NCBI GenBank assembly: GCA_040414495.1
Contig: JBEDUI010000224.1
Span: 1-34,377 of the forward strand
Length of the DNA: 34,377 nucleotides
From: DATAVB01 sp040414495
Lineage (GTDB): Bacteria; Actinomycetota; Actinomycetes; Mycobacteriales; QHCD01
Direction of reading: 5' to 3'
Part shown: one piece after another, positions 1-8,416 of the stretch
Layout: each line of letters opens with the position of its first letter
Numbering within the stretch: position 1 is the first letter of the stretch
The notes under the pieces: generated by a model
Told to the model about the DNA's origin: nothing
Database searches by the model: none
Seen by the model: only the letters and a program-made list of their open reading frames with translations
Position numbers and translations under genes: made by a program

Positions 1-1224
1 GCCACCGACGACGACGTGGCGCACATCGCTCGCGGTGGCGGCGAAAACGGCGGCGTTGAGCGGATCGGCGGCCCCGGCCAGGCGCGGCCCGCTCATGTCG
101 ACCGTGACGAAGTCGGCCAATGCTCCGAGCGCGATCCGGCCGGCATCGGGCCAGCCGAGGCTTACGTGCGCGATCCCGGCCGCTAACAGTTCGGCCGGCG
201 TGAAATTGCCGCGCCGCCCGGATGCCAGCCGCTCGTCGTATTCCAGTGCGCGCGCCTCCTCGAACGGGTCGATGACCGCCTGTCCGTCACTGCCTAGGCT
301 GAGCCGCACTCCTTGGTCGGCCATGGCCCGGGCCGGCCCGATACCGTCGGCCAGATCGCGTTCGGTGGTCGGGCAGAAGCAGCAGAAACCGCCGGCCAGC
401 AAAGGGAAATCGGCCGGGTCGACGTAGGTGGCGTGCACCGCGGTCGTGCGCGGGCCGAGCGCGCCGGCTCCGGCCAGCAGCTGCGTCGGGGTTTGTCCGT
501 ACGCCTTGGCGCAGTCCTCGTTCTCCTGCCGTTGCTCGGATAAATGCACGTGCAGCGGGGCGTCGTGTTCTTTCGCCCAGCCGGCGATGGTCGGCATGGC
601 GGCCGGCGGCACCGCTCGGACCGAATGAATCGCGGCACCGATGTGGGCCCATTCCGGATCGGCGCGCAAGTTATCGACCCGAGCCGCCCAGCGATCGGCG
701 TCGCCGTCGCTGAATCGACGCTGTACGGGCGAAAGCGGATCATCGACACCACCCGCCAGATAGCAGGCGTCGAGTAAAGTCAGTCGAATTCCGGCCGCCC
801 GCGCCGCCTCCATCAACGCCACCGACATCGCATTCTCATCGACGTACGCAACGCCGTTCGGGTCGTGATGCACGTAATGGAACTCGCCGACGCACGTATA
901 GCCGGCGAGCGCCATTTCCGCGTACGTGGCCCGGGCCAGCGCGAGATAATTGTCCGGCGTGAACGCCGCGGCCACGCCGTACATCTGCTCCCGCCAGGTC
1001 CAGAAGGTCCCAGACTGGGCCCGACCGCGTAAGGCCCGGTGAAATGCGTGCGAATGCCCATTGGCGAATCCAGGCAGGGTCAGCCCGGCCAGCCGAGCGG
1101 CGCCGCCAATCGGTGCATCCGGTATCACAGCGGCAAACCGGCCGTTATCGATTTCCAACCGCACCCGTTCCAGTAGCTGACCGTCCACATAGGCCAGCTC
1201 GGCCCAGAATACGGTCACCGGCAC
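1..1224 (-). CDS. hutF: Formimidoylglutamate deiminase HutF (3' end cut by window edge)
   Basis: This is an amidohydrolase-superfamily enzyme that hydrolyses N-formimidoyl-L-glutamate to N-formyl-L-glutamate plus ammonia in histidine breakdown. The minus-strand frame is open from the GTG at 1224 to the window edge (408 codons), with GGAGGA six bases upstream. It reads as HutF throughout: an N-terminal TLPGFANGHSHAFHRAL metal-binding segment, then GEFHYVHH, PLHVHLSEQ, GGFCCFCPTTERDLADGI and LSLGSDGQAVIDPFEEARAL, ending near FVTVDMSGPRLAG. The HxH, HVHLSE and SD motifs carry the expected metal and catalytic residues. The family is about 450 residues, so roughly 40 C-terminal residues lie outside the window. 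The start overlaps the end of the upstream M20 hydrolase gene, which indicates translational coupling within a hut operon. hutI would be expected further left, but I cannot see it. Confidence 0.93.
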   Translation of the reverse strand, partial: MPVTVFWAELAYVDGQLLERVRLEIDNGRFAAVIPDAPIGGAARLAGLTLPGFANGHSHAFHRALRGRAQSGTFWTWREQMYGVAAAFTPDNYLALARATYAEMALAGYTCVGEFHYVHHDPNGVAYVDENAMSVALMEAARAAGIRLTLLDACYLAGGVDDPLSPVQRRFSDGDADRWAARVDNLRADPEWAHIGAAIHSVRAVPPAAMPTIAGWAKEHDAPLHVHLSEQRQENEDCAKAYGQTPTQLLAGAGALGPRTTAVHATYVDPADFPLLAGGFCCFCPTTERDLADGIGPARAMADQGVRLSLGSDGQAVIDPFEEARALEYDERLASGRRGNFTPAELLAAGIAHVSLGWPDAGRIALGALADFVTVDMSGPRLAGAADPLNAAVFAATASDVRHVVVGG

Positions 1225-2411
1225 GCGAAATCCTCCAGTACGTCGGCCAGCGCGCGAATTCCGGCCAGGCAATCCTCCGCGGTGGCGAATTCGGCCGGTG
1301 CGTGCGAAACACCGGAGGGATTTCGTACGAAAAGCATGGCGGTCGGAATTCCGGCCGCAGCCAGCACACCGGCGTCGTGACCGGCGCCGGTCGGTAACAG
1401 CGGTGCGTCCGGCAGCACCTTACGGACCCGATCGGTGGCCGGCCCGGCGAAATCGACCAGTGGGCTCACCGACTCAGGCATCACGGCGACGCCGGTGCCA
1501 TCCCGGCTGGCGCGGGCGGTGAAATGCGTTGTCAGCTGGGCAATGAGCTGGTCCAACGTCTCCTGGTCGGGCGCGCGGGCGTCCAGCCATGCATGTACGG
1601 CCGAGGGGATCGCATTAACCCCACCCGGATCCACCTCGACCCGGCCGAACGTCGCCAACGCACCCAGCAACCGGGCCCGTTTCCGCGCGGCCAGCACCGC
1701 CTCGGCATAGGTCAGCATTGGATCGTGCCGGTCCACCAGCCGGGTCGTGCCGGCGTGATTCGCCTCGCCGGTGAAATCCAAGCGCCACCGCCCGTGCGGC
1801 CAGATCGCACTGGCCACACCAACCGGCGCATCCAGGTCGGCCAACGCCCGGCCCTGCTCGATGTGCAGCTCCACAAAAGCGACCGGCTCGCCCAGCAGGT
1901 CGGACGGCCCGAGCGCGGGCTGAATATCGGCCGCCGCGAGAGCCTCGGGCAAGCTGACCCCGTCCGCGTCGACCAACCCCGAAGCCCGGTCGGCCGGCAA
2001 CGCGCCGGTCAGCAACCGCGACCCGAGGCAGGCCACGCCGAACCGCGCGCCCTCCTCTTCGGCGAAGACCGCGACCCCGATCGGCCGGGCCGGCCGCACC
2101 GATCGCAAGCGCAGCAGGTCGATCGCGGCGAATCCGCTGACCACACCCAGCGGCCCGTCAAAGGCGCCGCCGTCCGGGACCGAATCCAGGTGGCTCCCGG
2201 TGACCACACCGCCGGTCCCGAAAGCCGGCCACCACGCGACCTCGTTGCCGTTGCCGTCGGAGCGCACGTCCAGCCCGCGGGCAGAAGCCTCCCGGCGGAA
2301 CCAGGCCCGACACTCCGACTCGGCCGGACCAAACGCGTACCGCCGGTAGCCTCCGCCATCGACGAGACCGATGCCCGCCAGCTCGGCCCACATGTCCGCG
2401 AAACCGGTCAT
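1215..2411 (-). CDS. M20-family amidohydrolase (allantoate amidohydrolase / N-carbamoyl-amino-acid hydrolase type) in the hut operon
   Basis: A 398-residue zinc-dependent M20/M28-clan amidase. Its metal-ligand motifs are in the usual order: GSHLDSVPDGGAFDGPLGV (His and bridging Asp), EEEGARFG (catalytic and bridging Glu), ELHIEQG (His) and GVSHAPAE (C-terminal His). FTGEANHAGTTR and DARAPD mark the dimerisation lid domain. The ATG at 2411 overlaps the hutU stop as ATGA, and its own stop overlaps the hutF start, so it is firmly inside the operon. By homology it would be named allantoate amidohydrolase. Its place between urocanase and HutF, with no canonical hutG visible, suggests that it acts on N-formylglutamate or a related histidine intermediate. 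That substrate is an inference. The fold and family are secure; the substrate is not. Confidence 0.88.
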   Translation of the reverse strand: MTGFADMWAELAGIGLVDGGGYRRYAFGPAESECRAWFRREASARGLDVRSDGNGNEVAWWPAFGTGGVVTGSHLDSVPDGGAFDGPLGVVSGFAAIDLLRLRSVRPARPIGVAVFAEEEGARFGVACLGSRLLTGALPADRASGLVDADGVSLPEALAAADIQPALGPSDLLGEPVAFVELHIEQGRALADLDAPVGVASAIWPHGRWRLDFTGEANHAGTTRLVDRHDPMLTYAEAVLAARKRARLLGALATFGRVEVDPGGVNAIPSAVHAWLDARAPDQETLDQLIAQLTTHFTARASRDGTGVAVMPESVSPLVDFAGPATDRVRKVLPDAPLLPTGAGHDAGVLAAAGIPTAMLFVRNPSGVSHAPAEFATAEDCLAGIRALADVLEDFACR

Positions 2412-4054
2412 AGCCCAGGAACCCGTACGCCGCGAGAGACCGCAACCGACCGGGCCGATTCGTAACCGGCATCGACGTGCCGCATCACCCCGGTGGCCGG
2501 GTCGTTGGCCAGCACCCGTTCGATCTTCTGCGCCGCCAACGCCGTCCCATCGGCCACCGTGACCTGGCCGGCGTGGATCGACCGGCCGATGCCGACCCCG
2601 CCGCCGTGGTGGATCGACACCCAGGACGCGCCCGAGGCCACGTTGACCAGCGCGTTGAGCAGCGGCCAATCCGCGATCGCGTCCGACCCGTCGGCCATGC
2701 CCTCGGTCTCCCGGTAGGGCGAGGCAACCGAACCGCAGTCGAGGTGATCCCGGCCGATGACGATCGGCGCTTTCACTTCACCGGAGGCGACCAGATCGTT
2801 GAACGCCAGCCCGGCCCGGTCCCGTTCGCCGTAACCGAGCCAACAAATCCGGGCCGGCAAGCCCTGGAAGTGCACCTTCGCCCGGGCCAATTTGATCCAG
2901 CGGATCAGCGACTCGTTTTCCGGAAACAGCTCCAGCACCGCTCTATCCGTACGGGCGATATCGAGCGGATCACCCGACAGCGCGGCCCATCGGAACGGTC
3001 CCTTACCTTCGCAGAAAAGCGGCCGAATATACGCCGGTACGAATCCGGGGAAATCGAATGCCCGCTGATATCCAGCCGATAAAGCCTCACCCCGGATTGA
3101 ATTGCCGTAATCAAAAACCTCGGCCCCGACGTCGGCGAAACCGACCATCGCTTCGACGTGCCGGGCCATCGATTCCCGCGCCCGCCGGGTGAATCCGGCC
3201 GGGTCCTCGGCCCGTAGCGCCGGCATGTCCTCGAACGCGACGCCTGATGGCAAATACGTCAGCGGATCGTGGGCGGAGGTCTGGTCGGTCACCACGTCGA
3301 TGTCCGCGCCGTGCGCCAGCAATTCGGGAACGATATCGGCGGCATTTCCGAGTACGCCGATCGAACGCGGCCGCCGTGCCGCCCGGAATTCCTTCGCCCG
3401 CGTCAACGCATCGGTCAGCGAATCGGCCCGCTCGTCGAGATAACCGAATTCGATACGGCGGGAAATGCGGCTCGGGTCGCATTCCACGCATAACGCGACA
3501 CCGCCGTTCATTGTGATCGCCAGCGGCTGCGCACCACCCATGCCGCCCAACCCGGCCGTCAATGTGATCGTGCCGGCCAGCGAACCGCCGAACCGCTTGG
3601 CCGCCACCGCGGCGAAGGTCTCGTACGTTCCTTGCAGAATTCCCTGCGTACCGATATAGATCCACGAACCGGCCGTCATCTGGCCGTACATCGTCAGCCC
3701 AGCCGCCTCCAGCCGCCGGAACTCCTCCCAGTTGGCCCAATCCGGGACCAGATTCGAATTCGCGATCAGCACCCGGGGTGCCCATTCGTGGGTAGGCAGA
3801 ATGCCGACCGGCTTGCCCGACTGCACCAACAGCGTCTCGTCCCCGGCCAGATCACGCAGGCTGGCGACGATCGCGTGGTAGGCCTCCCAGGACCGGGCCG
3901 CCCGACCGGAACCGCCGTAGACCACCAACTGCTCCGGGTGCTCGGCGACCTGCGGGTCGAGGTTGTTCATCAGCATCCGCAGCGCGGCCTCCTGCGGCCA
4001 GCCCTTACACGTCAGCTGCGGGCCGTGCGGCGCGGTGACCGGTTGGTATTCCAT
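2408..4054 (-). CDS. hutU: Urocanate hydratase
   Basis: Urocanase converts urocanate to 4-imidazolone-5-propionate using tightly bound NAD, the second step of histidine degradation in the cytoplasm. The 548-residue product has full family length and is recognisable from end to end: GWPQEAALRMLMNNLDPQVAE, YGGSGRAARSWE, LLVQSGKPVG, NSNLVPDWANWE, GLTMYGQMTAGSWIYIG and TLTAGLGGMGGAQPLAI (NAD site). Later come FPGFVPAYIRPLFCEGKGPFRW, WLGYGERDRAGLAFN, IGRDHLDCGS and the C-terminal SIHHGGGVGIGRS. The ATG at 4054 has GGGGAGG upstream. It is the first enzyme gene of the leftward hut unit, 36 bp downstream of a small membrane-protein gene and overlapping the next gene by four bases. Confidence 0.97.
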   Translation of the reverse strand: MEYQPVTAPHGPQLTCKGWPQEAALRMLMNNLDPQVAEHPEQLVVYGGSGRAARSWEAYHAIVASLRDLAGDETLLVQSGKPVGILPTHEWAPRVLIANSNLVPDWANWEEFRRLEAAGLTMYGQMTAGSWIYIGTQGILQGTYETFAAVAAKRFGGSLAGTITLTAGLGGMGGAQPLAITMNGGVALCVECDPSRISRRIEFGYLDERADSLTDALTRAKEFRAARRPRSIGVLGNAADIVPELLAHGADIDVVTDQTSAHDPLTYLPSGVAFEDMPALRAEDPAGFTRRARESMARHVEAMVGFADVGAEVFDYGNSIRGEALSAGYQRAFDFPGFVPAYIRPLFCEGKGPFRWAALSGDPLDIARTDRAVLELFPENESLIRWIKLARAKVHFQGLPARICWLGYGERDRAGLAFNDLVASGEVKAPIVIGRDHLDCGSVASPYRETEGMADGSDAIADWPLLNALVNVASGASWVSIHHGGGVGIGRSIHAGQVTVADGTALAAQKIERVLANDPATGVMRHVDAGYESARSVAVSRGVRVPGL

Positions 4055-4090
4055 CGACCGACGCCTCCCCTCGCCTGCCGGGAAGGGTAC

Positions 4091-4630
4091 TCAGGCCCGG
4101 GTCTGCGCACCCCGAACTCGGCCGGGAATCTCCGCAGCGTCACGCCGGCGACCGGGCCGGCTCGGTTCGGCGGCGGTCGGGACGGGCCGGGGCAACCGGG
4201 CCAGGGCGTCGGCCGCGACGGCCCGGCGCGCGTGCAGCGCCAGCCAGCCGGACAACAACGCGAACGGCACCTCGACCATGACCGCGAGCAGCAACGCCTC
4301 CTGGCGTTGCCAACCGGCTGGCGAGGTGAGCACGTCGGTCCAGGCGTCGACGAAACAGAGCGCGGCTGCCAGCGCCGCCGTCCATCCATGGCGGGCGTCT
4401 CGGCGGTGAGCCAGCCAGGCGGTCGCGCCGATGGCGAGCAATTCGAAGACGTCCAGGCCGATCCACTCGGCCGCTGAATTGGGCGAGATCCGGGGCAGTG
4501 AGACGCCGAGTGCGACAACCCACGGCACCATGCCGATCGCCACCACGCCGTAGAGGCGGGCGATCCAGCGCAGCCGACGGGCCGCCGCCGAGGGACGACC
4601 AACGTTCAGCTCCCGACCCGAATGCCTCAT
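4091..4630 (-). CDS. Four-TM integral membrane protein of unknown function
   Basis: A 179-residue protein starting at the ATG at 4630, which has GGAAGGA seven bases upstream; the frame is open further upstream but without a better start. Four hydrophobic stretches are visible, roughly residues 20-45 (YGVVAIGMVPWVVALGVSL), 55-75 (VFELLAIGATAWLAH), 82-100 (ALAAALCFVDAWTDVLT) and 108-130 (LLLAVMVEVPFALLSGWLAL). A basic, disordered tail follows. I do not recognise the family. It lies 36 bp upstream of hutU on the same strand and is divergent from an ArsR-type regulator, so it may be that regulator's target, or lead the hut transcript, or both. Confidence 0.75.
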   Translation of the reverse strand: MRHSGRELNVGRPSAAARRLRWIARLYGVVAIGMVPWVVALGVSLPRISPNSAAEWIGLDVFELLAIGATAWLAHRRDARHGWTAALAAALCFVDAWTDVLTSPAGWQRQEALLLAVMVEVPFALLSGWLALHARRAVAADALARLPRPVPTAAEPSRPGRRRDAAEIPGRVRGAQTRA

Positions 4631-4677
4631 TCGTAGGTCCTTCCCCCGTTGATCATCCGGCGTGAAATCTACCTTTA

Positions 4678-4691
4678 CAGAGAAATCTCTG
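4678..4691. promoter_or_regulatory. Inverted repeat in a divergent promoter region (candidate ArsR-type operator)
   Basis: CAGAGA-AA-TCTCTG is a perfect 6-bp-arm palindrome. It lies in the gap of about 100 bp between the leftward membrane-protein gene and the rightward ArsR-type regulator gene. A related CTCTGCA is repeated nearby at about 4715-4721. Position and symmetry suggest a binding site for the adjacent winged-helix regulator. Binding is inferred, not shown. Confidence 0.4.
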
Positions 4692-4740
4692 CAACCAAGT
4701 CTATGCAAAGAAGGCTCTGCAGTCCGGTACGGTGGTCCGT

Positions 4741-5388
4741 ATGGCTGCCGCGTCCGGGTCGCGCCCCACTCCGCGCACGATCACCAGTGCCGCCGAGCTC
4801 AAGGCGATGACACATCCGCTGCGCCAGCAGATCGTGCGTCATCTGGGTACACACGGACCGGCCACCTCCACCACGCTGGCCCAGGTACTCGGCGAGAACA
4901 CCGGCACCACGAGCTACCACCTTCGGCAACTGGAACGCTTTGGGTTCGTCGAAGAAATCCCGGAACGCTCGACTGGTCGAGAAAGATGGTGGCGAACCGT
5001 TCCAATTGACCTAAGACGTCCGGATCGGAACAGCCTCACCGACGAGGTACGGGAGATCTTCGACCGGCGCGAGGACGCCCAGTTCGCGAATGATCTGCGG
5101 TTGTTCCTGCGGCTGCGCGAGGGCCAGGACGGCGACCTGCGGGGCTGGGTGCAGGGCTCACGTGCCGGTTGTCACATGACCGCCGAGGAGCTGGCGCAGT
5201 TCCACGACGCGTACCTGGAACTGCTGGACCGCTTCGGCCACGGACCGGAGGACGCGCCGCCCGGATCCCGCCTGGTCGCGCTTCGCTTTTTCGCCGTCCC
5301 CGACGACGAAGACTCCGCCGGCGAACCGGACGAGCCAGCCGATGTTGCCACAACCGCGATATCGGAGGAGCACAACCTGCCGCGCTGA
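4741..5388 (+). CDS. ArsR-type winged-helix transcriptional regulator
   Basis: A 215-residue DNA-binding protein. The N-terminal winged HTH reads ELKAMTHPLRQQIVRHL, then PATSTTLAQVLGENTGTTSYHLRQLERFGFVEEI, then a wing with GRERWWR; this is the ArsR/HTH_20 pattern. The C-terminal half (REIFDRREDAQFANDLRLFLRLREG and following) is helical, as in actinobacterial regulators of this class, and the last 30 residues are acidic and disordered. No cysteine metal site is evident in the HTH, so metal sensing is not supported. The ATG at 4741 is used; an in-frame GTG nine bases earlier is possible, and neither has a clear Shine-Dalgarno, so the mRNA may be leaderless. It is divergent from the membrane protein and hut genes across a palindrome. 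Confidence 0.85.
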   Translation: MAAASGSRPTPRTITSAAELKAMTHPLRQQIVRHLGTHGPATSTTLAQVLGENTGTTSYHLRQLERFGFVEEIPERSTGRERWWRTVPIDLRRPDRNSLTDEVREIFDRREDAQFANDLRLFLRLREGQDGDLRGWVQGSRAGCHMTAEELAQFHDAYLELLDRFGHGPEDAPPGSRLVALRFFAVPDDEDSAGEPDEPADVATTAISEEHNLPR

Positions 5389-5411
5389 TACGGGTCAGGT
5401 ACAACTAACAC

Positions 5412-7799
5412 ATGCCGCTGCGACCAGATCATGGGTCTAACGCGGCTGAAATCCAGTCAAAGCGTGAACAGGCCGCTTCGGACGATCAATCATCGGCCGA
5501 CCGCCCGTTGAGCGCCATCGGCCCGTCGCCGGAGTTCGCGCCCATCGCGGCGCCGTCGCTGCCCATACCGCCGGTCCGGCCCGACCCCGAGCCGGATTAC
5601 CGCGTCGAGTCGGATACGGACTTCGGCGTTCCGGAGTACGGGCGGGTCCGGATCGAGCTGCCCATGCTGGATGAGCAGGCCGTGGAACCGGCCGATCCCG
5701 CCCCCGCAACCGACGACTGGGCAACCGATCAACAGGCCACCGAGCCGTGGACCGACGAGCGTGCGACCACCGAGCCCTGGACGGACGGGCACTGGACCGA
5801 CGAAGGCTGGACCACCGAGCCGCGAACGGACGAACCCTGGCCGGATGAGCCGCGTACAGACGGATCCTGGACCGACGAGTCCTGGGCCACGGAATTCGCC
5901 GAGCACAACGCCAACGGACCGGCCCTCGCCGGACCGGAGCCGGCAGTCGAGCCCGTACTCGACCCATCCCACACCGACCCCGTCCACATCGAGGCGTTCG
6001 CACCAGCCGCTCCCGCCCCGGTCCCACCCGCGGTCGTACCCGTACCAACCCTGACCGCGCCCCCGCGCGTCGCGGTCGAGCAACCAACCGGCCGACACGC
6101 GATCATCCCGGCGGTCCGGCGCCGCGGCCCGGAACTGTGGGCCCGACTCGGCGCCGCGCTGGTCATCCTCGGACTCACGATCTACCGGATGGTGGTCGCG
6201 GCCGACGCGACGTACCCCGGCCACGCCGACCCGGCGTTTTATTACGAGGTCGGCCGCCGACTGGCCACCGGGCATGGTCCGACGGTCAACTACATCTGGC
6301 ACTACCTGGCCCCGGTCAACGGCATTCCGCACTTCGCCTGGGACTACTGGCTGCCGATGCCGTCGCTGCTGATCTCGGTCGGGCAGCATTTTCAGAGCGG
6401 CATGAGTTCGGCGTTGGACGTCGGGATCGCGCTGACGGCGGTGTTCGCGGCCGGCACATACCAGCTGGCCTGGCGGCTCACCCGTTCGTGGTGGATCCCG
6501 GCGATCGCCTCGATCATGGTCTCGATACTGCCGTCGGTGTCGATCTACTCGATGCGAACCGAGTCGGCGGTCTACCTCGCCTCGTTCACCGTGCTGGCCC
6601 TCTCGGCGGTCGTCGGGGCCCGGGAGCGGGTCTGGCGCTGGTCGCTGGCCGGTGCGCTGACCGGCATCGCCGGCCTGGCCCGCAACGAGGGGCTGCTGCT
6701 GATCGGCGTGATGGCCGTCGCCGCGATCGCCTGGAACACCGGCTGGCGGAAGCTGACCCGGCTGGGCCTGCTGCTCGCCGGCTACCTGGCCATCATGGGC
6801 CCGTACATGATCGTGAGCTGGCTGAACATCCACGCGCTGGTGCCGCCGGCGAGCCAGAAGTTCCCGTACATCAGCAGCTACAACCAGCTCTATTCGTTGC
6901 ACGTGAAGCAGTCGTGGAGCGTGCTGTTCAGCGACGCTATGTGGGACGCGCGCGGGCAGGCGTTCACCGACCAGTGGCAGCTGGGCGCCGCGATCTACCG
7001 ACTCGGGGTGCTGATCGCGTTGCTCGCGCTGATCGGTGTCTCGCTGTTCCTGCGCCGGCCGAGCGATGTTCCGCGTTCGTACGGCGGTACGTTCATCGGC
7101 CGGGCGTTCCGGTCGGCCTGGATGGTGCCGGTGTTCTTCGCGGTGCTGGTGCCGGTCTTCGAGTCGACGGTCACGCCGGTGGTGGCCGGGGCCGGTTCGG
7201 TGCAGAAGAGCGGCATCACGTTGGCCCCGGTGTTGGTCATCGCCGCGCTGCAACGGGCCCGCCGGCTGCCCGGGCTGCGGCCGGATAACCCGCGCTGGAT
7301 GCGATCCTGGACCTGGGCACTGCAGATCCTGGCGTTCGGCGCCGCCTGCACGCTGATGGTGTTCCCGGCGATGCAGTTACCGAAGCTCACCACCCACACC
7401 GTGCAGAGCGACAACGGTCTGGGCGCCACCTCGCATCACCTGTTGCCCGCGCTGCGACTGGCGCAGAAACAGCTCGGTCCCCGCCAGAAGCTGGTGCTGA
7501 TGACCGCGAACCCGTGGGACGTCAGCCAGGCCACCGGCTATCCCACGGTGATGGTGCCGCAGGGCTCGGTCTGCCAGATCGTGAACACCGCGCTGAAGTA
7601 CGGTGCCACCGACATTGAGACCCGCGAGGGCAACCGGCCGCAGCCCCATATCGAATGGCTCGCGCATCACGGCGGGCCGTTCACGCCGGTCATCGGGAAT
7701 GCGACCTACCGCATTTACCAGATCGACAATTGGGCGCCCGCGTGGTGCGAATACGGATTCCACCCGCGGCGCGGGCGACACGGTTCGGTCGCCCGCTGA
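5412..7799 (+). CDS. GT-C (GT39/PMT-like) membrane glycosyltransferase with a long Trp-rich N-terminal tail
   Basis: A 795-residue protein. Residues 1-235 are hydrophilic and disordered. Within them, about residues 103-158 form a degenerate, roughly 10-residue repeat built on EPWTDE, GHWTDE, GWTTEP and GSWTDE units. From residue 245 on there are about ten membrane segments. The first extracytoplasmic loop carries HADPAFYYEVGRRLATGHG and FAWDYWLPMPS, the acidic-residue loop typical of GT39/PMT-like lipid-linked sugar transferases. RNEGLLLIG follows a mid-protein TM, and a soluble C-terminal domain covers about residues 660-795. It probably transfers a sugar from a polyprenyl-phosphate donor outside the membrane; acceptor and sugar are unknown. 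The start at 5412 has only a weak ribosome site. It lies 23 bp after the regulator gene, so co-transcription is possible. Confidence 0.88.
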   Translation: MPLRPDHGSNAAEIQSKREQAASDDQSSADRPLSAIGPSPEFAPIAAPSLPIPPVRPDPEPDYRVESDTDFGVPEYGRVRIELPMLDEQAVEPADPAPATDDWATDQQATEPWTDERATTEPWTDGHWTDEGWTTEPRTDEPWPDEPRTDGSWTDESWATEFAEHNANGPALAGPEPAVEPVLDPSHTDPVHIEAFAPAAPAPVPPAVVPVPTLTAPPRVAVEQPTGRHAIIPAVRRRGPELWARLGAALVILGLTIYRMVVAADATYPGHADPAFYYEVGRRLATGHGPTVNYIWHYLAPVNGIPHFAWDYWLPMPSLLISVGQHFQSGMSSALDVGIALTAVFAAGTYQLAWRLTRSWWIPAIASIMVSILPSVSIYSMRTESAVYLASFTVLALSAVVGARERVWRWSLAGALTGIAGLARNEGLLLIGVMAVAAIAWNTGWRKLTRLGLLLAGYLAIMGPYMIVSWLNIHALVPPASQKFPYISSYNQLYSLHVKQSWSVLFSDAMWDARGQAFTDQWQLGAAIYRLGVLIALLALIGVSLFLRRPSDVPRSYGGTFIGRAFRSAWMVPVFFAVLVPVFESTVTPVVAGAGSVQKSGITLAPVLVIAALQRARRLPGLRPDNPRWMRSWTWALQILAFGAACTLMVFPAMQLPKLTTHTVQSDNGLGATSHHLLPALRLAQKQLGPRQKLVLMTANPWDVSQATGYPTVMVPQGSVCQIVNTALKYGATDIETREGNRPQPHIEWLAHHGGPFTPVIGNATYRIYQIDNWAPAWCEYGFHPRRGRHGSVAR

Positions 7800-7805
7800 G
7801 GCTGG

Positions 7806-7931
7806 ATTATCCCCAGCTTTGCTGGGTTATTCGGCCGTGTTTGGTTATTCGGCCTGTTTAGTTATTCGGCCTGTCTTGATTATCCGGCTGTGTTGGGTTA
7901 TCCGGCTGTGTTGGGTTATCCGGCTTTGCTG
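7806..7931. repeat. 18-bp tandem repeat, seven units, between convergent genes
   Basis: Seven units of exactly 18 bp start at 7806, 7824, 7842, 7860, 7878, 7896 and 7914, on the pattern GGTTATYCGGCYGTGTTG. Divergence is graded: the last units match best and the first is most altered. The final unit contains the TAA stop (7916-7918) and the last codons of the leftward Clp N-domain gene, so the array looks like an expansion of that gene's 3' end. The first units also hold the short hairpin CCCAGC-TTT-GCTGGG (7812-7826), which may help terminate the glycosyltransferase transcript. No gene fits this stretch. Confidence 0.85.
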
Positions 7932-8416
7932 AGCAGGCCGCGTACCTGGGAGTAGGTCACCCCGAGATCGTTCGCCTTGCCGGAATCAAGTAATGCCAGA
8001 AATAGATGCGCGACACCGATATAGCCGTGATGTAAGCCAACCGCCTCGCGCAGCGAACGTTCCAGAATCTTCTTGGATGCAGGGGCAAATGGGATATGCC
8101 CGCGCGGACGCTTTAGTGGATTTCCCGCACCGACGTTTTGCTCGACACTACGCAACACCTCATCGACGTCAATTCCGATAACCTGCAATGCGTCCGCATC
8201 GGCTTCGTCCAATCCGTACGGACGGCGGCGTAACCGAATTACGGCCTGCCGTGCCCTTTCCGGATCGAGGCCGAGCGGCACGAGTTCTTCTGCGTAGCTA
8301 TCCAGCAGGCCCAGCAGCAGGTGCTCCGGCTCAATGCGCGCGCTGGCCTGCTGCCGCGCCGCGGATTGTGCTTCGACGACGACATTTCGCGCTTTGGAGG
8401 TAAAACGCTCGAACAT
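7916..8416 (-). CDS. Stand-alone Clp N-domain (ClpC NTD-like) protein
   Basis: A 166-residue protein with two Clp_N repeats and no AAA+ module. Repeat 1 reads FERFTSKARNVVVEAQSAAR through EPEHLLLGLLD. Repeat 2 reads PFAPASKKILERSLREAVG, then HGYIGVAHLFLALLD. The linker contains GHIPFAP, as in ClpC1. With no ATPase it cannot be an unfoldase. It would act as a decoy, adaptor or sensor that binds the same ligands as the ClpC N-domain. Its ATG directly follows the TGA of the HTH gene, so the two are translationally coupled. The pair equals in order and size the single-chain mycobacterial ClpC2 (HTH segment followed by a ClpC1-like NTD). The 3' end of the gene forms the last unit of an 18-bp tandem repeat. 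Confidence 0.9.
   Translation of the reverse strand: MFERFTSKARNVVVEAQSAARQQASARIEPEHLLLGLLDSYAEELVPLGLDPERARQAVIRLRRRPYGLDEADADALQVIGIDVDEVLRSVEQNVGAGNPLKRPRGHIPFAPASKKILERSLREAVGLHHGYIGVAHLFLALLDSGKANDLGVTYSQVRGLLSKAG

Noticed and set aside
7812..7826. A dedicated terminator for the glycosyltransferase gene
   Set aside because: The CCCAGC-TTT-GCTGGG hairpin is short, lacks a T-run and lies in the 18-bp repeat, so it is noted there instead of being called on its own.
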